A stretch of DNA of 64,000 nt from Oceanicola sp. 502str15 (GCF_024105635.1 NZ_WYDQ01000001.1:1860001-1924000), one strand, 5' to 3'; shown: positions 8,685-18,227, counted from the first letter of the stretch. Notes: generated by a model from the sequence alone, not told the origin. Program-made: numbers and translations.

Positions 8685-9457
8685 CCGACATGAGCCAGAC
8701 CCCCCTCGTGGAGATGAAGGACATCTGCATCTCCTTCGGCGGCATCCACGCCGTCGATCACGTGAGCATTGATCTTTACCCCGGCGAGGTCGTCGGCCTG
8801 CTCGGCCACAACGGCGCGGGCAAATCGACCCTCATCAAGATCCTCTCCGGCGCCTATCACATGGACAGCGGCGAAATCCGCATCCAGGGCGAGAAAGCCA
8901 CCATCGAGTCGCCCCGCGACGCGCGGCGCTACAACATCGAAACCATCTACCAGACCCTCGCTCTGGCCGACAATCTCGATGCCGCCGCCAACCTGTTTCT
9001 CGGGCGCGAGCTGACCACCCCGCTCGGCTTTGTCGATGATGCCAAGCAGGAGGCCGAGACGCGCAAGATCATGGCGCGCCTCAACCCCAACTTCAAAAAG
9101 CACAAGGAGCCGGTCTCGGCGCTTTCCGGCGGTCAGCGCCAGTCGGTCGCCATTGCCCGCGCGGTCTATTTCAACGCCCGCATCCTGATCATGGACGAGC
9201 CGACCGCCGCCCTTGGCGTGCATGAAACCCAGATGGTCGCGGATCTGATTCAGGAGCTGAAGGCGCAGGGCCTCGGCATCTTCCTGATCTCCCACGACAC
9301 CCGCGAAATGCTCGACCTCTGCGACCGGGTTTCGGTGATGAAGAACGGCCAGCTTGTCGGCACCGAGCGGGTGGAGGATGTGACCGAAGACGACATCCTC
9401 TCGATGATCATTCTCGGCAAGAACCCCTTGCGCGAAAGCACACAGGAACCCGCCTGA
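8681..9457 (+). CDS. xylG: Xylose ABC transporter ATPase XylG, single nucleotide-binding domain
   Basis: The 258-residue protein has one ABC ATPase domain: Walker A GHNGAGKST near residue 45, signature ALSGGQRQSVAIARA near residue 147, Walker B ARILIMDEPTAAL and the switch SHD. Enterobacterial XylG and RbsA carry two such domains in about 500 residues, so this one must dimerise, as in the FrcA-type fructose transporters of rhizobia. It overlaps xylH (ATGA) upstream and xylB (TGATG) downstream. The reading frame is intact, so the short length is a subtype and not a truncation. Confidence 0.9.
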   Translation: MTDMSQTPLVEMKDICISFGGIHAVDHVSIDLYPGEVVGLLGHNGAGKSTLIKILSGAYHMDSGEIRIQGEKATIESPRDARRYNIETIYQTLALADNLDAAANLFLGRELTTPLGFVDDAKQEAETRKIMARLNPNFKKHKEPVSALSGGQRQSVAIARAVYFNARILIMDEPTAALGVHETQMVADLIQELKAQGLGIFLISHDTREMLDLCDRVSVMKNGQLVGTERVEDVTEDDILSMIILGKNPLRESTQEPA

Positions 9458-10896
9458 TGTTTCTCGGCCTGGATCTCGGCACCTCCGGCCTCAAGGCCGT
9501 GCTCATCGACGATGCCCAAAACGTGGTGGGCGAGGCCCATGCCCCGCTCACCGTGCAGCGCCCCCACCCCGGCTGGTCCGAGCAATCGCCCGCCGACTGG
9601 CTCTCGGCCACCGAAGCCGCGCTCGATGCGCTCGCCGCCCGCCACCCGCTGGCCCGCGTGCAGGGCATCGGCCTTTCGGGGCAGATGCACGGCGCGGTCT
9701 GCGTCGATGCCGCCGACGAGGTGCTGCGCCCCGCGATCCTGTGGAACGACACCCGCGCCGCCGACGAGGCCGCCGCGCTCGACGCCGACGCCCCCTGGCG
9801 CGCGATCTCCGGCAATATCGTCTTCCCCGGCTTCACCGCCCCCAAGCTGCACTGGATGGCCAGCCACGAACCCGCCCTGCGCGAGCGCATCGCCCGCGTC
9901 TTCCTGCCCAAGGACTACCTGCGCTACTGGCTGACCGGCGAGGCCGTTTCGGAAATGTCCGACGCCTCCGGCACCTCATGGCTCGACACCGGCGCGCGCG
10001 ACTGGTCCGACACGCTGCTTGCCGCCTCCGGCCTGACCCGCGAGCAGATGCCGAGCCTCGTCGAAGGCTCCGAAGCCTCCGGCACCCTGCGCCCCGAGCT
10101 GGCCACGCGCTGGGGCATGGGGCCGAACGTGGTGGTCGCAGGCGGCGGCGGTGACAACGCCTGCTCCGCCGTGGGCGTCGGCGTGGTCGGCAAGGGGCAG
10201 GCTTTCGTCTCGCTCGGCACCTCCGGCGTGCTTCTGGCCGCAACCGAGGCCTACGCCCCCGCCCCCGAAACCTCGGTGCACACCTTCTGCCACTCGCTGC
10301 CCGGCATCTGGCACCAGATGGGGGTGATCCTCGCCGCCACCGATGCGCTCGAATGGTATGCCCGCCTCACCGGCTCGCCCGCCGCCCAGCTCACCTCCGA
10401 GCTCGGCCCGCTGAAGGCGCCGGGCCGGGCGATGTTCCTGCCTTACCTCGGCGGCGAGCGCACGCCCCACAACGATGCGGCCATCCGCGGCTCCCTCACC
10501 GGCATCGAGCATGTGACCGACCTCGACGCCGGCACCCGCGCCGTGCTCGAAGGCGTCACCCACGCGATCCGCGACTGCCACGATGCGCTGGCCGCCACCG
10601 GCACCACCTACGACAGCATCCTCGCCGTCGGCGGCGGCTCGCGCTCCGACTACTGGCTTTCCGCCATCGCCACCTCGCTGAACGTGCCGGTCGAAATCCC
10701 GGTGGCGGGCGACTTCGGGGGAGCCTACGGCGCCGCCCGCCTCGCCCTCATGGCCGCCACCGGCGCCGGGCCGGAGGTGGCCAAGCGCCCCGCAATCGCC
10801 CGCGTGATCGAGCCGCAAGCCGCGCTGACTGACGCCTTCGCGCAGGCCCACGCCCGTTACCAAGCCACCTACAAAGCCCTGAAAGGCCTCTCTTGA
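9457..10896 (+). CDS. xylB: Xylulokinase XylB
   Basis: The 479-residue FGGY-family kinase phosphorylates D-xylulose to xylulose 5-phosphate. N-terminal [15 protein letters not shown] is the phosphate loop, [15 protein letters not shown] contains the catalytic-region GQMHG of xylulokinases, and [11 protein letters not shown] near residue 390 is the C-terminal FGGY ATP-binding signature. Its start overlaps the xylG stop and its stop overlaps the xylA start by one base each, so translation is probably coupled. Length equals E. coli XylB. Confidence 0.95.
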   Translation: MFLGLDLGTSGLKAVLIDDAQNVVGEAHAPLTVQRPHPGWSEQSPADWLSATEAALDALAARHPLARVQGIGLSGQMHGAVCVDAADEVLRPAILWNDTRAADEAAALDADAPWRAISGNIVFPGFTAPKLHWMASHEPALRERIARVFLPKDYLRYWLTGEAVSEMSDASGTSWLDTGARDWSDTLLAASGLTREQMPSLVEGSEASGTLRPELATRWGMGPNVVVAGGGGDNACSAVGVGVVGKGQAFVSLGTSGVLLAATEAYAPAPETSVHTFCHSLPGIWHQMGVILAATDALEWYARLTGSPAAQLTSELGPLKAPGRAMFLPYLGGERTPHNDAAIRGSLTGIEHVTDLDAGTRAVLEGVTHAIRDCHDALAATGTTYDSILAVGGGSRSDYWLSAIATSLNVPVEIPVAGDFGGAYGAARLALMAATGAGPEVAKRPAIARVIEPQAALTDAFAQAHARYQATYKALKGLS

Positions 10897-12197
10897 TGTC
10901 CTACTTCGCCGGTATCGAAGCCACCCGCTACGAAGGCCCCGAAAGCCTTAACCCGCTGGCCTTCCGCCATTACAACCCTTCCGAAATGCTGGGCGGCAAG
11001 ACGCTTGAGGAGCACCTGCGCTTCGCCGTCGCCTGGTGGCACAGCTTCGCCTGGGAGGGCGGCGACCCCTTCGGCGGGCGCACCTTCGAGCGCCCATGGT
11101 TCGGCAATGAAATGGAGAAGGCGAAGGCCAAGGCCGACGCGGCGTTTGATCTCTTCGCCATCCTCGGCCAGCCCTACTTCTGCTTCCACGATGTCGACAT
11201 CCGCCCCGAGGGCGCGGGCTTTGCCGAGAACACCGCCAACCTCGAAGAGATGGTCGATTACATCGGTACCAAGATGGAGAGCGCGAAAACCAAGCTGCTC
11301 TGGGGCACCGCCAACCTCTTCTCCCACCGCCGCTTCATGTCGGGCGCGGCCACCAACCCCGACCCGGATGTGTTCGCCTTCTCCGCCGCCACGATCAAGA
11401 CCTGCCTCGATGCCACCATCAAGCTCGGCGGCGAAAACTACGTGCTCTGGGGCGGGCGTGAGGGCTACGAGACCCTGCTGAACACCGACCTCGCCCGCGA
11501 GCGCGAACAGGCGGGCCGGATGCTCTGCATGGTGGTCGACTACGCCCGCAAGCAAGGCTTCAAAGGCGCGATCCTAATCGAACCCAAGCCGCAGGAGCCG
11601 ACCAAGCACCAGTATGATTACGATGTCGCCACCGTTTATGGCTTCCTCAAGGACTTCGGCCTTGAGGGCGAAGTGAAGGTCAACATCGAGCAGGGCCACG
11701 CCATCCTCGCCGGCCATAGCTTCGAGCACGAGCTGGCGCTCGCCGCCTCCCTCGGCATCCTCGGCTCGGTCGACATGAATCGGAACGACTATCAATCCGG
11801 CTGGGATACCGACCAGTTCCCGGTCTCCCTGCGCGAAACCACCCTCGCCTATTACGAGATCCTCAAGGCAGGCGGCTTCACCAGTGGCGGCACCAACTTC
11901 GACGCCAAACTGCGCCGCCAGTCGCTCGACCCCGAAGACCTCGTGGCCGGCCATGTCGGCGCGATGGACATCTGCGCCCTCGGCCTCAAGAAAGCCCATG
12001 CGATGATCGAGGAAGGCTCCCTGCAAGCCGCGCTCGACGCCCGCTACGCCGGCTGGAACGCGCCCGCCAACAAGGCCATGCTCACCTCCGACCTCGCCAG
12101 CATCGCCGAACGCGTGGCGAAAGACGGCATCAACCCCGAGCCGCGCTCCGGCAAGCAGGAAAAGCTGGAAAACCTCGTGAGCCGCTTCGTGGCCTGA
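10896..12197 (+). CDS. xylA: Xylose isomerase XylA
   Basis: The 433-residue TIM-barrel enzyme converts D-xylose to D-xylulose using two divalent metals. The catalytic His-Asp pair is in [11 protein letters not shown], the metal ligands lie in [18 protein letters not shown] and in [17 protein letters not shown]. Length matches the long (class II) isomerases. ATG at 10896 is preferred over the in-frame TTG three bases earlier because it overlaps the xylB stop as TGATG. It is the last gene of the operon and a hairpin follows at 12230-12258. Confidence 0.96.
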   Translation: MSYFAGIEATRYEGPESLNPLAFRHYNPSEMLGGKTLEEHLRFAVAWWHSFAWEGGDPFGGRTFERPWFGNEMEKAKAKADAAFDLFAILGQPYFCFHDVDIRPEGAGFAENTANLEEMVDYIGTKMESAKTKLLWGTANLFSHRRFMSGAATNPDPDVFAFSAATIKTCLDATIKLGGENYVLWGGREGYETLLNTDLAREREQAGRMLCMVVDYARKQGFKGAILIEPKPQEPTKHQYDYDVATVYGFLKDFGLEGEVKVNIEQGHAILAGHSFEHELALAASLGILGSVDMNRNDYQSGWDTDQFPVSLRETTLAYYEILKAGGFTSGGTNFDAKLRRQSLDPEDLVAGHVGAMDICALGLKKAHAMIEEGSLQAALDARYAGWNAPANKAMLTSDLASIAERVAKDGINPEPRSGKQEKLENLVSRFVA

Positions 12198-12229
12198 GCC
12201 GGGACCGGCCCCACCACTGCTTCGCATCT

Positions 12230-12258
12230 TTTCGCCCCGGATCCGCTTCGGGGCGAAA
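12230..12258 (+). terminator. Hairpin after xylA, likely terminator or mRNA 3' stabiliser
   Basis: TTTCGCCCCG and CGGGGCGAAA form a perfect ten-base stem with a nine-base loop, 32 bases after the xylA stop. No long T run follows, so it may act as a 3' stability element as much as a terminator. Confidence 0.55.
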
Positions 12259-12339
12259 GCTCCTCAACCTGCGAGTGAGCGAACCCTTGATAAAGGTCCG
12301 AACCGGCCCTACCTTGTGACTCCAAGGAGGACCAGTCCG

Positions 12340-12522
12340 ATGACAGACAAGACCCCCGAAAGCACCCCCAACACCGCCCTCAAGCACATGACCGAGGCCG
12401 CCAAGCGCCAGCCCGCCGAAGGCGCGCACCCGGCAACCAAGGCCGCATTGCGCCAGCCCACGACCAGCGATGCCGCCCGCAAGGCGCAATACGCCCGCAT
12501 CGAGCGCGGCATCACCGCCTGA
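12340..12522 (+). CDS. Small hypothetical protein, 60 residues
   Basis: The 60-residue protein is hydrophilic and rich in Ala, Lys, Thr and Pro, with no signal peptide or membrane segment. AAGGAGG at 12324-12330 lies nine bases before the ATG, and a hairpin with a T run follows at 12535-12559, so it looks like an independently transcribed small gene. I do not recognise the family; the length and charge recall small roseobacter proteins conserved without function. Confidence 0.6.
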   Translation: MTDKTPESTPNTALKHMTEAAKRQPAEGAHPATKAALRQPTTSDAARKAQYARIERGITA

Positions 12523-12534
12523 CGCCCAACCCGA

Positions 12535-12559
12535 CGTCCCTTGCAAACGGGACGATTTT
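12535..12559 (+). terminator. Intrinsic terminator of the small gene
   Basis: CGTCCC and GGGACG arms enclose an eight-base loop and are followed by ATTTT. It lies 13 bases after the stop of the 60-residue gene. Confidence 0.6.
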
Positions 12560-12567
12560 GGCCAAAC

Positions 12568-12593
12568 CATCCGGGCAGCCACCTGCCCGGATG
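12568..12593 (+). promoter_or_regulatory. Perfect 11-base hairpin abutting a start codon
   Basis: CATCCGGGCAG and CTGCCCGGATG pair perfectly around a CCAC loop. The 3' arm ends four bases before ATG 12598, so the hairpin would cover the place where a ribosome binding site should be. No Shine-Dalgarno sequence is otherwise visible for the flavoprotein gene. It could control translation, or be the second part of the terminator upstream. Confidence 0.5.
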
Positions 12594-12597
12594 ACCC

Positions 12598-13821
12598 ATG
12601 CCGCACCACCGCCCCGCCCGCACCTCCTATGACACCGTGATCATCGGCGGCGCAGTCATTGGCGCCTCGGTGGCCTGGCACCTCGCCACCTCGCCGCACT
12701 ACAGCGGCAGCATCCTCGTGATCGAGCGCGACCCGAGCTTTGCCCGCGCCTCCACCGCCCTCTCCTCCTCCTCGATCCGGGTGCAGTTCTCGCATCCCAC
12801 CAATGTCGCCATGTCGCTCCACGCCGGGCAGGTCATTGCCGACTGGCCCGACACCATGGGCACGCCATCCGACAGGCCCGCCCTCGGCTACCACCCCGGC
12901 GGCTACCTCTTTCTGGCCGCCACGGCGCAGCAGGAGGCCACGCTGCGGGCCAATCACGCCGTCCAGCGCGCCGCCGGGGCCGATGTGTCGCTCTGGAGCC
13001 GCGACGACCTGGCCGCCGCCTTTCCGCACCTCAATACCGACGACATCCGCCTCGCCTCCTACGGCAATTCCGGCGAGGGCTGGTTTGACAGCGCGATGAT
13101 GATGCAGGGCTACCGCGCCCGAGCCCGCGATGCGGGGGCCGAACTGCTGACGGGCGAAGTCACCGCCCTCACCCGCGCGGGCAGCCGGATCACCCATGTC
13201 ACCCTCGCCTCGGGCGAGACCATCGCCGCCGGGGCCGTCGTCAACGCCTCCGGCCCGCGCGCCGCCCTCACGGCGCAGATGGCCGGGCTGCATGTTCCGG
13301 TCGAGCCGCGCAAGCGCACCAGCTTCGTCTTCGACTGCGCCGCCAGCCCCGAGGGCAGCGCCACCGTGAACGCCGGACGCCTGCCGCTGATGATCGACCC
13401 CTCGGGCATCTACGTGCGCCCCGAGGGCCGCTATTTTCTCACCGGCTGCGCCCCGCCCCTCGATACGGCGGTTGATTTTGACGATTTCGAGCCGCGCCAT
13501 GAAGATTTTGAAAACATCATCTGGCCGGTGCTCGCCGCCCGCTCCCCGGCCTTCGAGGCGCTGAAGGTCGTCAATGCATGGGCCGGGCATTACGCGATGA
13601 ACACGCTCGACCACAACCTCGTGGTCGGCCCCTCCCCCGAGGTGGAAAACTTCTTCTTCGCCAACGGCTTCTCCGGCCACGGGCTGCAACAGGCCCCCGC
13701 CGTGGGGCGCGGGCTGGCGGAGCTGATCGCGCTCGGGCGCTACGCCACGCTGGACCTCTCGGCGATGGGATACGCCCGCATCGCCGCCGCCCGCCCGGCG
13801 CTGGAAACCGAGGTGATCTGA
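12598..13821 (+). CDS. FAD-dependent oxidoreductase, D-amino acid/sarcosine oxidase (DAO) family
   Basis: The 407-residue flavoprotein begins with a Rossmann ADP-binding strand-helix, VIIGGAVIGASVAWHLA, in which the third Gly of the GxGxxG motif is Ala, as seen in several sarcosine-oxidase-like families. ARASTALSSSSIRVQFS and the C-terminal FFANGFSGHGLQQAPAVGRG match the DAO fold and its FAD-contacting tail. The substrate is probably an amino acid or N-methylated amine but cannot be fixed. It stands alone between a terminator and the fasciclin gene. The start at 12598 is uncertain because a hairpin precedes it directly. Confidence 0.8.
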   Translation: MPHHRPARTSYDTVIIGGAVIGASVAWHLATSPHYSGSILVIERDPSFARASTALSSSSIRVQFSHPTNVAMSLHAGQVIADWPDTMGTPSDRPALGYHPGGYLFLAATAQQEATLRANHAVQRAAGADVSLWSRDDLAAAFPHLNTDDIRLASYGNSGEGWFDSAMMMQGYRARARDAGAELLTGEVTALTRAGSRITHVTLASGETIAAGAVVNASGPRAALTAQMAGLHVPVEPRKRTSFVFDCAASPEGSATVNAGRLPLMIDPSGIYVRPEGRYFLTGCAPPLDTAVDFDDFEPRHEDFENIIWPVLAARSPAFEALKVVNAWAGHYAMNTLDHNLVVGPSPEVENFFFANGFSGHGLQQAPAVGRGLAELIALGRYATLDLSAMGYARIAAARPALETEVI

Positions 13822-13928
13822 GGCCCCCGGCAAAACTTTTCGGCAGCTTGCTGAAACTTTGCCCGTTCTTCCCCCGTGTCTCTTCTCAAGGGCATCCCGC
13901 CCCATGACACCAACAGGAAGGACCTCAC

Positions 13929-14477
13929 ATGCTTCGCACTCTCACACTCGCAGCCACCGCCGCCGCCCTCACCACAGGCGCCGCCATGGCCGCCAACCCC
14001 ACCGTCGGCGGCGCGCCGATGCTGGTCGAGCGCAACATCGTCGAGAACGCCGTGAACTCGCCGATCCACACCACGCTGGTCGCCGCCGTCAAGCAGGCCG
14101 GCCTCGTCGACACGCTGGCCTCCGAAGGCCCCTTCACCGTCTTCGCCCCGACCGATGACGCCTTCGCCATGGTCAAGCCAGAGTCGCTGAACGCCCTGAT
14201 GCAGCCGGGTGCAAAGAAACAGCTCACCGAGATCCTCACCTGCCACGTTGTCGGCGCCAAGGCGATGTCGACCGCCATCGCCGGGATGATCGCCGATGAC
14301 GGCGGCAACCACCCCGTTCCGACGCTGGGCGGCTGCACGCTGCAAGCCAAGATGACCAACGGCAAGATCACCCTCACGGATGAAAACGGCCGCACCGCCA
14401 CCGTGACCACCGCCGATGTCGAGCAGTCCAACGGCGTGATCCACGTGATCGACCGCGTTCTGCTGCCCAAGCAGTAA
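13929..14477 (+). CDS. Secreted fasciclin (FAS1) domain protein
   Basis: The 182-residue protein has a signal peptide (MLRTLTLAATAAALTTGAAMAA) and one FAS1 domain. The H1 box FTVFAPTDDAFAMV and the C-terminal H2-type SNGVIHVIDRVLLP are clear. FAS1 proteins act in adhesion or extracellular matrix; the bacterial periplasmic members have no established reaction. GGAAGGACCTCAC precedes the ATG, and a strong terminator follows at 14499-14532, so it is a single-gene transcript. Confidence 0.9.
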   Translation: MLRTLTLAATAAALTTGAAMAANPTVGGAPMLVERNIVENAVNSPIHTTLVAAVKQAGLVDTLASEGPFTVFAPTDDAFAMVKPESLNALMQPGAKKQLTEILTCHVVGAKAMSTAIAGMIADDGGNHPVPTLGGCTLQAKMTNGKITLTDENGRTATVTTADVEQSNGVIHVIDRVLLPKQ

Positions 14478-14821
14478 CGCCACCACGCACGACCCCAGTT
14501 GCCCGCCGCCCCCGCGGCGGGCAATCCTTTTTGGCAGGCCCCATTCGCGCCGCCATCCGGCCCCGCACCCCACAGGTTGCCGCGCCCCTCCCGCTTCCCA
14601 CGCCCCACGCCCCTGCCGCGCCCGCCCTCAAGCAGTCGTCCGCTTGTCATAAGGCTTTGATATTCTGAGCCCAAACTCGGCGTTAAAGCGGCGAATTTCG
14701 GCTGAGGGCATACCGCCATGGGTTGTATCCCCCCCAAAATGTCGCCACGTTTGACGGGTTGGATTAACAAAGTGGTCTGTCCGCGCCGTTCACCGGGCAG
14801 ATATTTTCGGGAACGACGTTC
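14478..14821. other. Intergenic region: terminator and probable vgrG leader
   Basis: This 344-base gap holds the fasciclin terminator at 14499-14532. The part near 14640-14720 is the most AT-rich stretch and is the likely promoter of the T6SS module, but no convincing -35/-10 pair was found. No protein-coding gene is supported here. Confidence 0.5.
14499..14532 (+). terminator. Strong intrinsic terminator of the fasciclin gene
   Basis: TTGCCCGCCGC and GCGGCGGGCAA form a perfect 11-base stem with a CCCC loop, followed by TCCTTTTT. It starts 21 bases after the stop codon. Confidence 0.9.
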
Positions 14822-16888
14822 ATGCATGGTGTTTTCACGCAGGACCACAACCTGGGCTGGCTGGAAACGGCACTGGGCAAGGATCACCTGCTGCTGGTGA
14901 AGTTCTCGGGCACCGACAAGGTCAACGATCTGTTCGAGTATCGGCTGCGCGTGACTGCCCGTCGCGGGCTCGACTTCGATGCGCTGCTGGGCAACCACGC
15001 GACGGTCTTCCTCCACACCGTGTCCCATGGCGCCGCCCCCTTCGATGGCATCGTCACCCAGATCCAGTACATCCGCGAGGACATCACGGGCGAAGAGTTC
15101 GAGCTGGTGCTGCGGCCATGGTTCTGGCTCGCCGGCAAGCGCCGCCAGCAGCGCATCTTTCACGACATGTCGGTCGATGAAATTCTGGAGGAGGTGCTCC
15201 AGCAATGGTCCCACGCCGGCCCCTCCACCCACCGGCAGGCCCTGAGCGCCAACTACCCCAAGCTCGAATACACCGTTCAGTACCGCGAGAGCGACCTCGC
15301 CTTTGCCTGCCGCCTGATGGAGCGTTTCGGGATCAGCTACCACTTCGAGCATGAGGGCGGAAACCATTGCCTCGTGCTGACCGACGATCACGAGGCCATG
15401 GGCGAGCTGCCGGGCGGCGTGCGCGAGTTTCGCGCGGTCGAGGAGTTCTTCCGCAAGGACGAAGAGCACTTCTGGGCCTGGCGCCGTGCCCGCGAGATCA
15501 CCACCGGCAAGATCAAGCTGACCGACTACAACTTCAAGATCCCCGGCTCCCAGATGATCACCGAGCAGCTCGGCGATGCGGTGCACGATCACGGCGAAAT
15601 CGAAAGCTACGACTACCCCGGCGGATACCCCGACACCGGCGAGGGCACCGAGGTGGCGGTGCTGCGCTCGGCGCAGGAACGCAGTGCCGATCGGCGCACC
15701 CACGCGCTCGGCGATGTCATCAGCCTCAAGTCCGGGATGCGCTGCGTCGCGGCGGGCGATCACAGCGAGCTGACCATGGGCGAGCAGCACCTCTGCCTCG
15801 AGGCGCATCACGATTTTACCGCCGAGAGCTACCGCTCGGGCAGCACCCCCGCCGAGGGCGAAGAGCGCGCCTACAACGGCGCCTACCTGCTCACTCCGGT
15901 TTCGGCCCCCTTTGCCCCGGTCCGCAAGACCGCCCAGCCCGTGGTGCACGGGCCGCAAACCGCCCGCGTGGTGGGCGATGGCGAGATCGACTGCGACGAG
16001 TACGGCCGTATTCTGGTGCGCTTTCACTGGGATCTCGAAGATGCCTATTCCATGCGCTGCCGGGTCAGCCAGAACTGGGCCGGCAAGGGCTGGGGCGGCA
16101 TGGTCATCCCCCGGATCGGCATGGAGGTTGTGGTCGAATTCCTCGAGGGCGACCCCGACAAGCCGCTGGTCACGGGCTGCGTCTACAACGGCCGCAACGA
16201 CGTTCCCTACGAGCTGCCCAAGCACAAGACCCGCTCCACCTTCAAGACCGACACCCACGAAGGCGACGGTTACAACGAGCTGCGCTTCGAGGACGAGAAG
16301 GACGAGGAGGAGATCTTTCTTCACGCCGAGAAAGACCACAACACCTTCATCAAGAACAACGAATCTCACCAGATCGGCAACAACCGCACCAAGGTCGTGG
16401 GCGTCGACCAGAAGGAGCGCGTCGGGCAGGACAAGCAGATCGATGTCGGGCGCGATCATGTCGAGACCATCGCCCGCGACGAGCGCAAGACCGTGCTGCG
16501 CAACTCCGAGCGGCAGGTTGACAAGGACAGCTTCGACTACGTCAACAACCACCGCATCGAGGCCACCTACGCCAACCACCAGGAAGAGGTCGGCGGCCAT
16601 CACTACCAGAAGATCGAGGGCAACTCCGAGGTCGCCGTGGGGCAGAAGCTGTTTCAGCGCTCCAGCGTGCAGGTGCTCCACGCCAAGGACAAGTTCATCA
16701 TCGGCGGGCCCGGTGGCACCATCGAGATCAACAACAGCGGCGTCGTCATCCGCGCGCCCAAGATCGAGCTGAAGGGGCCGGTCAACGTCACCTCCGGCGC
16801 GCCCGACCAGATCCGCAGCCTCGAGAGCGCGATCAACGAGGGCCTCGATCTTGCGCAGGTCTGCATCCAGAAACTGACGGACGAGTAG
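14822..16888 (+). CDS. vgrG: Type VI secretion spike protein VgrG (TssI)
   Basis: The 688-residue protein forms the trimeric spike of the T6SS needle. The N-terminal gp27-like region runs to about residue 350 (GVFTQDHNLGWLETALGK, VEYRESDLAFACRLMERFG-type motif as QYRESDLAFACRLMERFGI). A gp5-like OB domain follows (CRVSQNWAGKGWG, IPRIGMEVVVEFLEGDPD), then the needle beta-helix with VxGxxxxxG-type repeats from about residue 515 to 640. No extra effector domain is fused to the C-terminus, so cargo should be carried by the adaptor and PAAR proteins downstream. No T6SS baseplate or sheath genes lie in the window, so this is an orphan module. Confidence 0.95.
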   Translation: MHGVFTQDHNLGWLETALGKDHLLLVKFSGTDKVNDLFEYRLRVTARRGLDFDALLGNHATVFLHTVSHGAAPFDGIVTQIQYIREDITGEEFELVLRPWFWLAGKRRQQRIFHDMSVDEILEEVLQQWSHAGPSTHRQALSANYPKLEYTVQYRESDLAFACRLMERFGISYHFEHEGGNHCLVLTDDHEAMGELPGGVREFRAVEEFFRKDEEHFWAWRRAREITTGKIKLTDYNFKIPGSQMITEQLGDAVHDHGEIESYDYPGGYPDTGEGTEVAVLRSAQERSADRRTHALGDVISLKSGMRCVAAGDHSELTMGEQHLCLEAHHDFTAESYRSGSTPAEGEERAYNGAYLLTPVSAPFAPVRKTAQPVVHGPQTARVVGDGEIDCDEYGRILVRFHWDLEDAYSMRCRVSQNWAGKGWGGMVIPRIGMEVVVEFLEGDPDKPLVTGCVYNGRNDVPYELPKHKTRSTFKTDTHEGDGYNELRFEDEKDEEEIFLHAEKDHNTFIKNNESHQIGNNRTKVVGVDQKERVGQDKQIDVGRDHVETIARDERKTVLRNSERQVDKDSFDYVNNHRIEATYANHQEEVGGHHYQKIEGNSEVAVGQKLFQRSSVQVLHAKDKFIIGGPGGTIEINNSGVVIRAPKIELKGPVNVTSGAPDQIRSLESAINEGLDLAQVCIQKLTDE

Positions 16889-16894
16889 GCCGCA

Positions 16895-17497
16895 ATGTCG
16901 CGACAGGAGCAGGCAGAACAGGCGGTGAGGGAGCGCGGGCAGATGCGGCGCATCCCGCTCGGTGACAGCCCCCGCGAGGCGCTGGATGCGCTCCTCTTCG
17001 GCGCGGTCGAGCCGCGCACCGGCGCCCGCACGCTGATGCAGGGCCCCGCCAAGAAGTCGAAGCCCGGCACCTTCATCCTGATCGAAGCCGCCAAGCGGCC
17101 CGACTTCGGCGTGGTGCTCGAAGGGATCGACTGCCCCAGCCTCTGCCTCTACCAGGGCCAGTCCGCCGATGATTTTGCCCGTCACGCGCCCTACATCGCC
17201 GAGGTCGAGCCCGGCTCGCGGGCGGCTGACTGGCTGATCGAGGAGTCCTGGGGCAAGGGCTGGGGCGTCTGGCTGCGCACGACCCGCAGCATGACCCAGC
17301 TCCGCGCCCACTTCCGCAAGTTCACCCAGCTCTACAACCCCGATGAAGACCGCTGGTACGTGTTCCGCTTCTATGCCCCCGAAACCCTCCGCCGGGTGGT
17401 GCCGGTGCTGCCCCCTTCCGAGTTCAGCGCCTTCACCCAGGATATCGGCGCGGTGATCGCCGCCAACGGCGACGGCAGCGCGGCCATCGTGATCTGA
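16895..17497 (+). CDS. DUF4123 T6SS adaptor/chaperone (Tap/TEC type)
   Basis: The 200-residue protein matches the DUF4123 pattern in its order of features: an N-terminal FILIEAAK strand, the Trp-rich centre WLIEESWGKGWGVWLRT, then LRAHFRKFTQLYNPDEDRWYVFRFY-type core (HFRKFTQL) and a FRFYAPETLRRVVPVLP tail. DUF4123 proteins load effectors on a specific VgrG and are not themselves secreted. It sits six bases after vgrG and overlaps the next gene by one base (TGATG), the usual place for an adaptor between spike and cargo genes. Confidence 0.88.
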   Translation: MSRQEQAEQAVRERGQMRRIPLGDSPREALDALLFGAVEPRTGARTLMQGPAKKSKPGTFILIEAAKRPDFGVVLEGIDCPSLCLYQGQSADDFARHAPYIAEVEPGSRAADWLIEESWGKGWGVWLRTTRSMTQLRAHFRKFTQLYNPDEDRWYVFRFYAPETLRRVVPVLPPSEFSAFTQDIGAVIAANGDGSAAIVI

Positions 17498-18225
17498 TGC
17501 AGCTCACCTCCGACATCCTCGACCGGTTCAGGACCGGGCGGTTCGAAGAGTTCCTCGATGACGGCTCTGCCCAGCTCCAGAGCCGGTTTCCCAAGCGGTT
17601 CGCGCCCTTTTCCGACCCCGACGAGGCGCATGACGCCGGGCGCAATATCGTCGGCCTCAGCTACGAACGCGCCAGCGAGCTGGGGCGGCGCAGCGGGCTG
17701 CTGGCCATGCGGATCGCCTTCCTGCGCACCGCATGGGGCATCGGCGTGCTCGACGACCCGCGCCACGAACCCGCCCGCCAGATGGTCAACGCCCAAGTCA
17801 TGGCCCCCGCGATCAAGGACATGACCGCAATCGGCACCTTCCTCAGCGAGAGCCGCGATCGCTGGGAGGCCGACCCGCTGGCGCGCGGCCGCGCCGGGCG
17901 CATCGCGCTCTGTGCAAGGCTCAACGCCGCCGGCCTCGACTGGGATGATCTCTTCGCGCACCTCCAGGCCGCCCATGACGGCGCGGGCACCGGGGTCGAT
18001 GGCGAGACCCTGCGCAGCTTCGTCCAGCAGGCCTACAGCGATGCGATGACACTCGGCTTTTCCACCGTCGAGGGCGTGCAGCTTCATGTGCTCGCCGCCG
18101 ACCTCTTCGGCATCCACTTCTGGGATGACCCGCTGCTGCCCCACTGGGGCGCGCTCTACCGCTCCGATCGCGAGCAAAAAGTCGTTCACGCGCTGCGCAG
18201 CGCGCTGGTTGCAAAGGAGGCCTGA
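17497..18225 (+). CDS. Unknown T6SS-module protein, 242 residues
   Basis: The protein has no signal peptide or membrane segment and appears mostly helical. It ends with a compact aromatic motif, FGIHFWDDPLLPHW (about residues 206-219), then a basic C-terminus. It is coupled to the DUF4123 gene by TGATG and lies two bases before the next gene. Proteins with a similar late FG-x-F-x-x-DP-x-x-PW pattern accompany T6SS effectors elsewhere, as far as I recall, but I cannot assign a role; a second adaptor or an accessory chaperone is plausible. Confidence 0.7.
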   Translation: MQLTSDILDRFRTGRFEEFLDDGSAQLQSRFPKRFAPFSDPDEAHDAGRNIVGLSYERASELGRRSGLLAMRIAFLRTAWGIGVLDDPRHEPARQMVNAQVMAPAIKDMTAIGTFLSESRDRWEADPLARGRAGRIALCARLNAAGLDWDDLFAHLQAAHDGAGTGVDGETLRSFVQQAYSDAMTLGFSTVEGVQLHVLAADLFGIHFWDDPLLPHWGALYRSDREQKVVHALRSALVAKEA

Positions 18226-18227
18226 GC

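Noticed and set aside
14718..14900. Short plus-strand frame overlapping the vgrG start
   Set aside because: It has no ribosome site and runs into vgrG in another frame; treated as chance.
13925..17311. Very long open frame on the minus strand opposite vgrG and the DUF4123 gene
   Set aside because: It mirrors the codon bias of the plus-strand genes, has Leu/Val/Asp/His-rich low-complexity content and no ribosome site. VgrG on the other strand is unmistakable.
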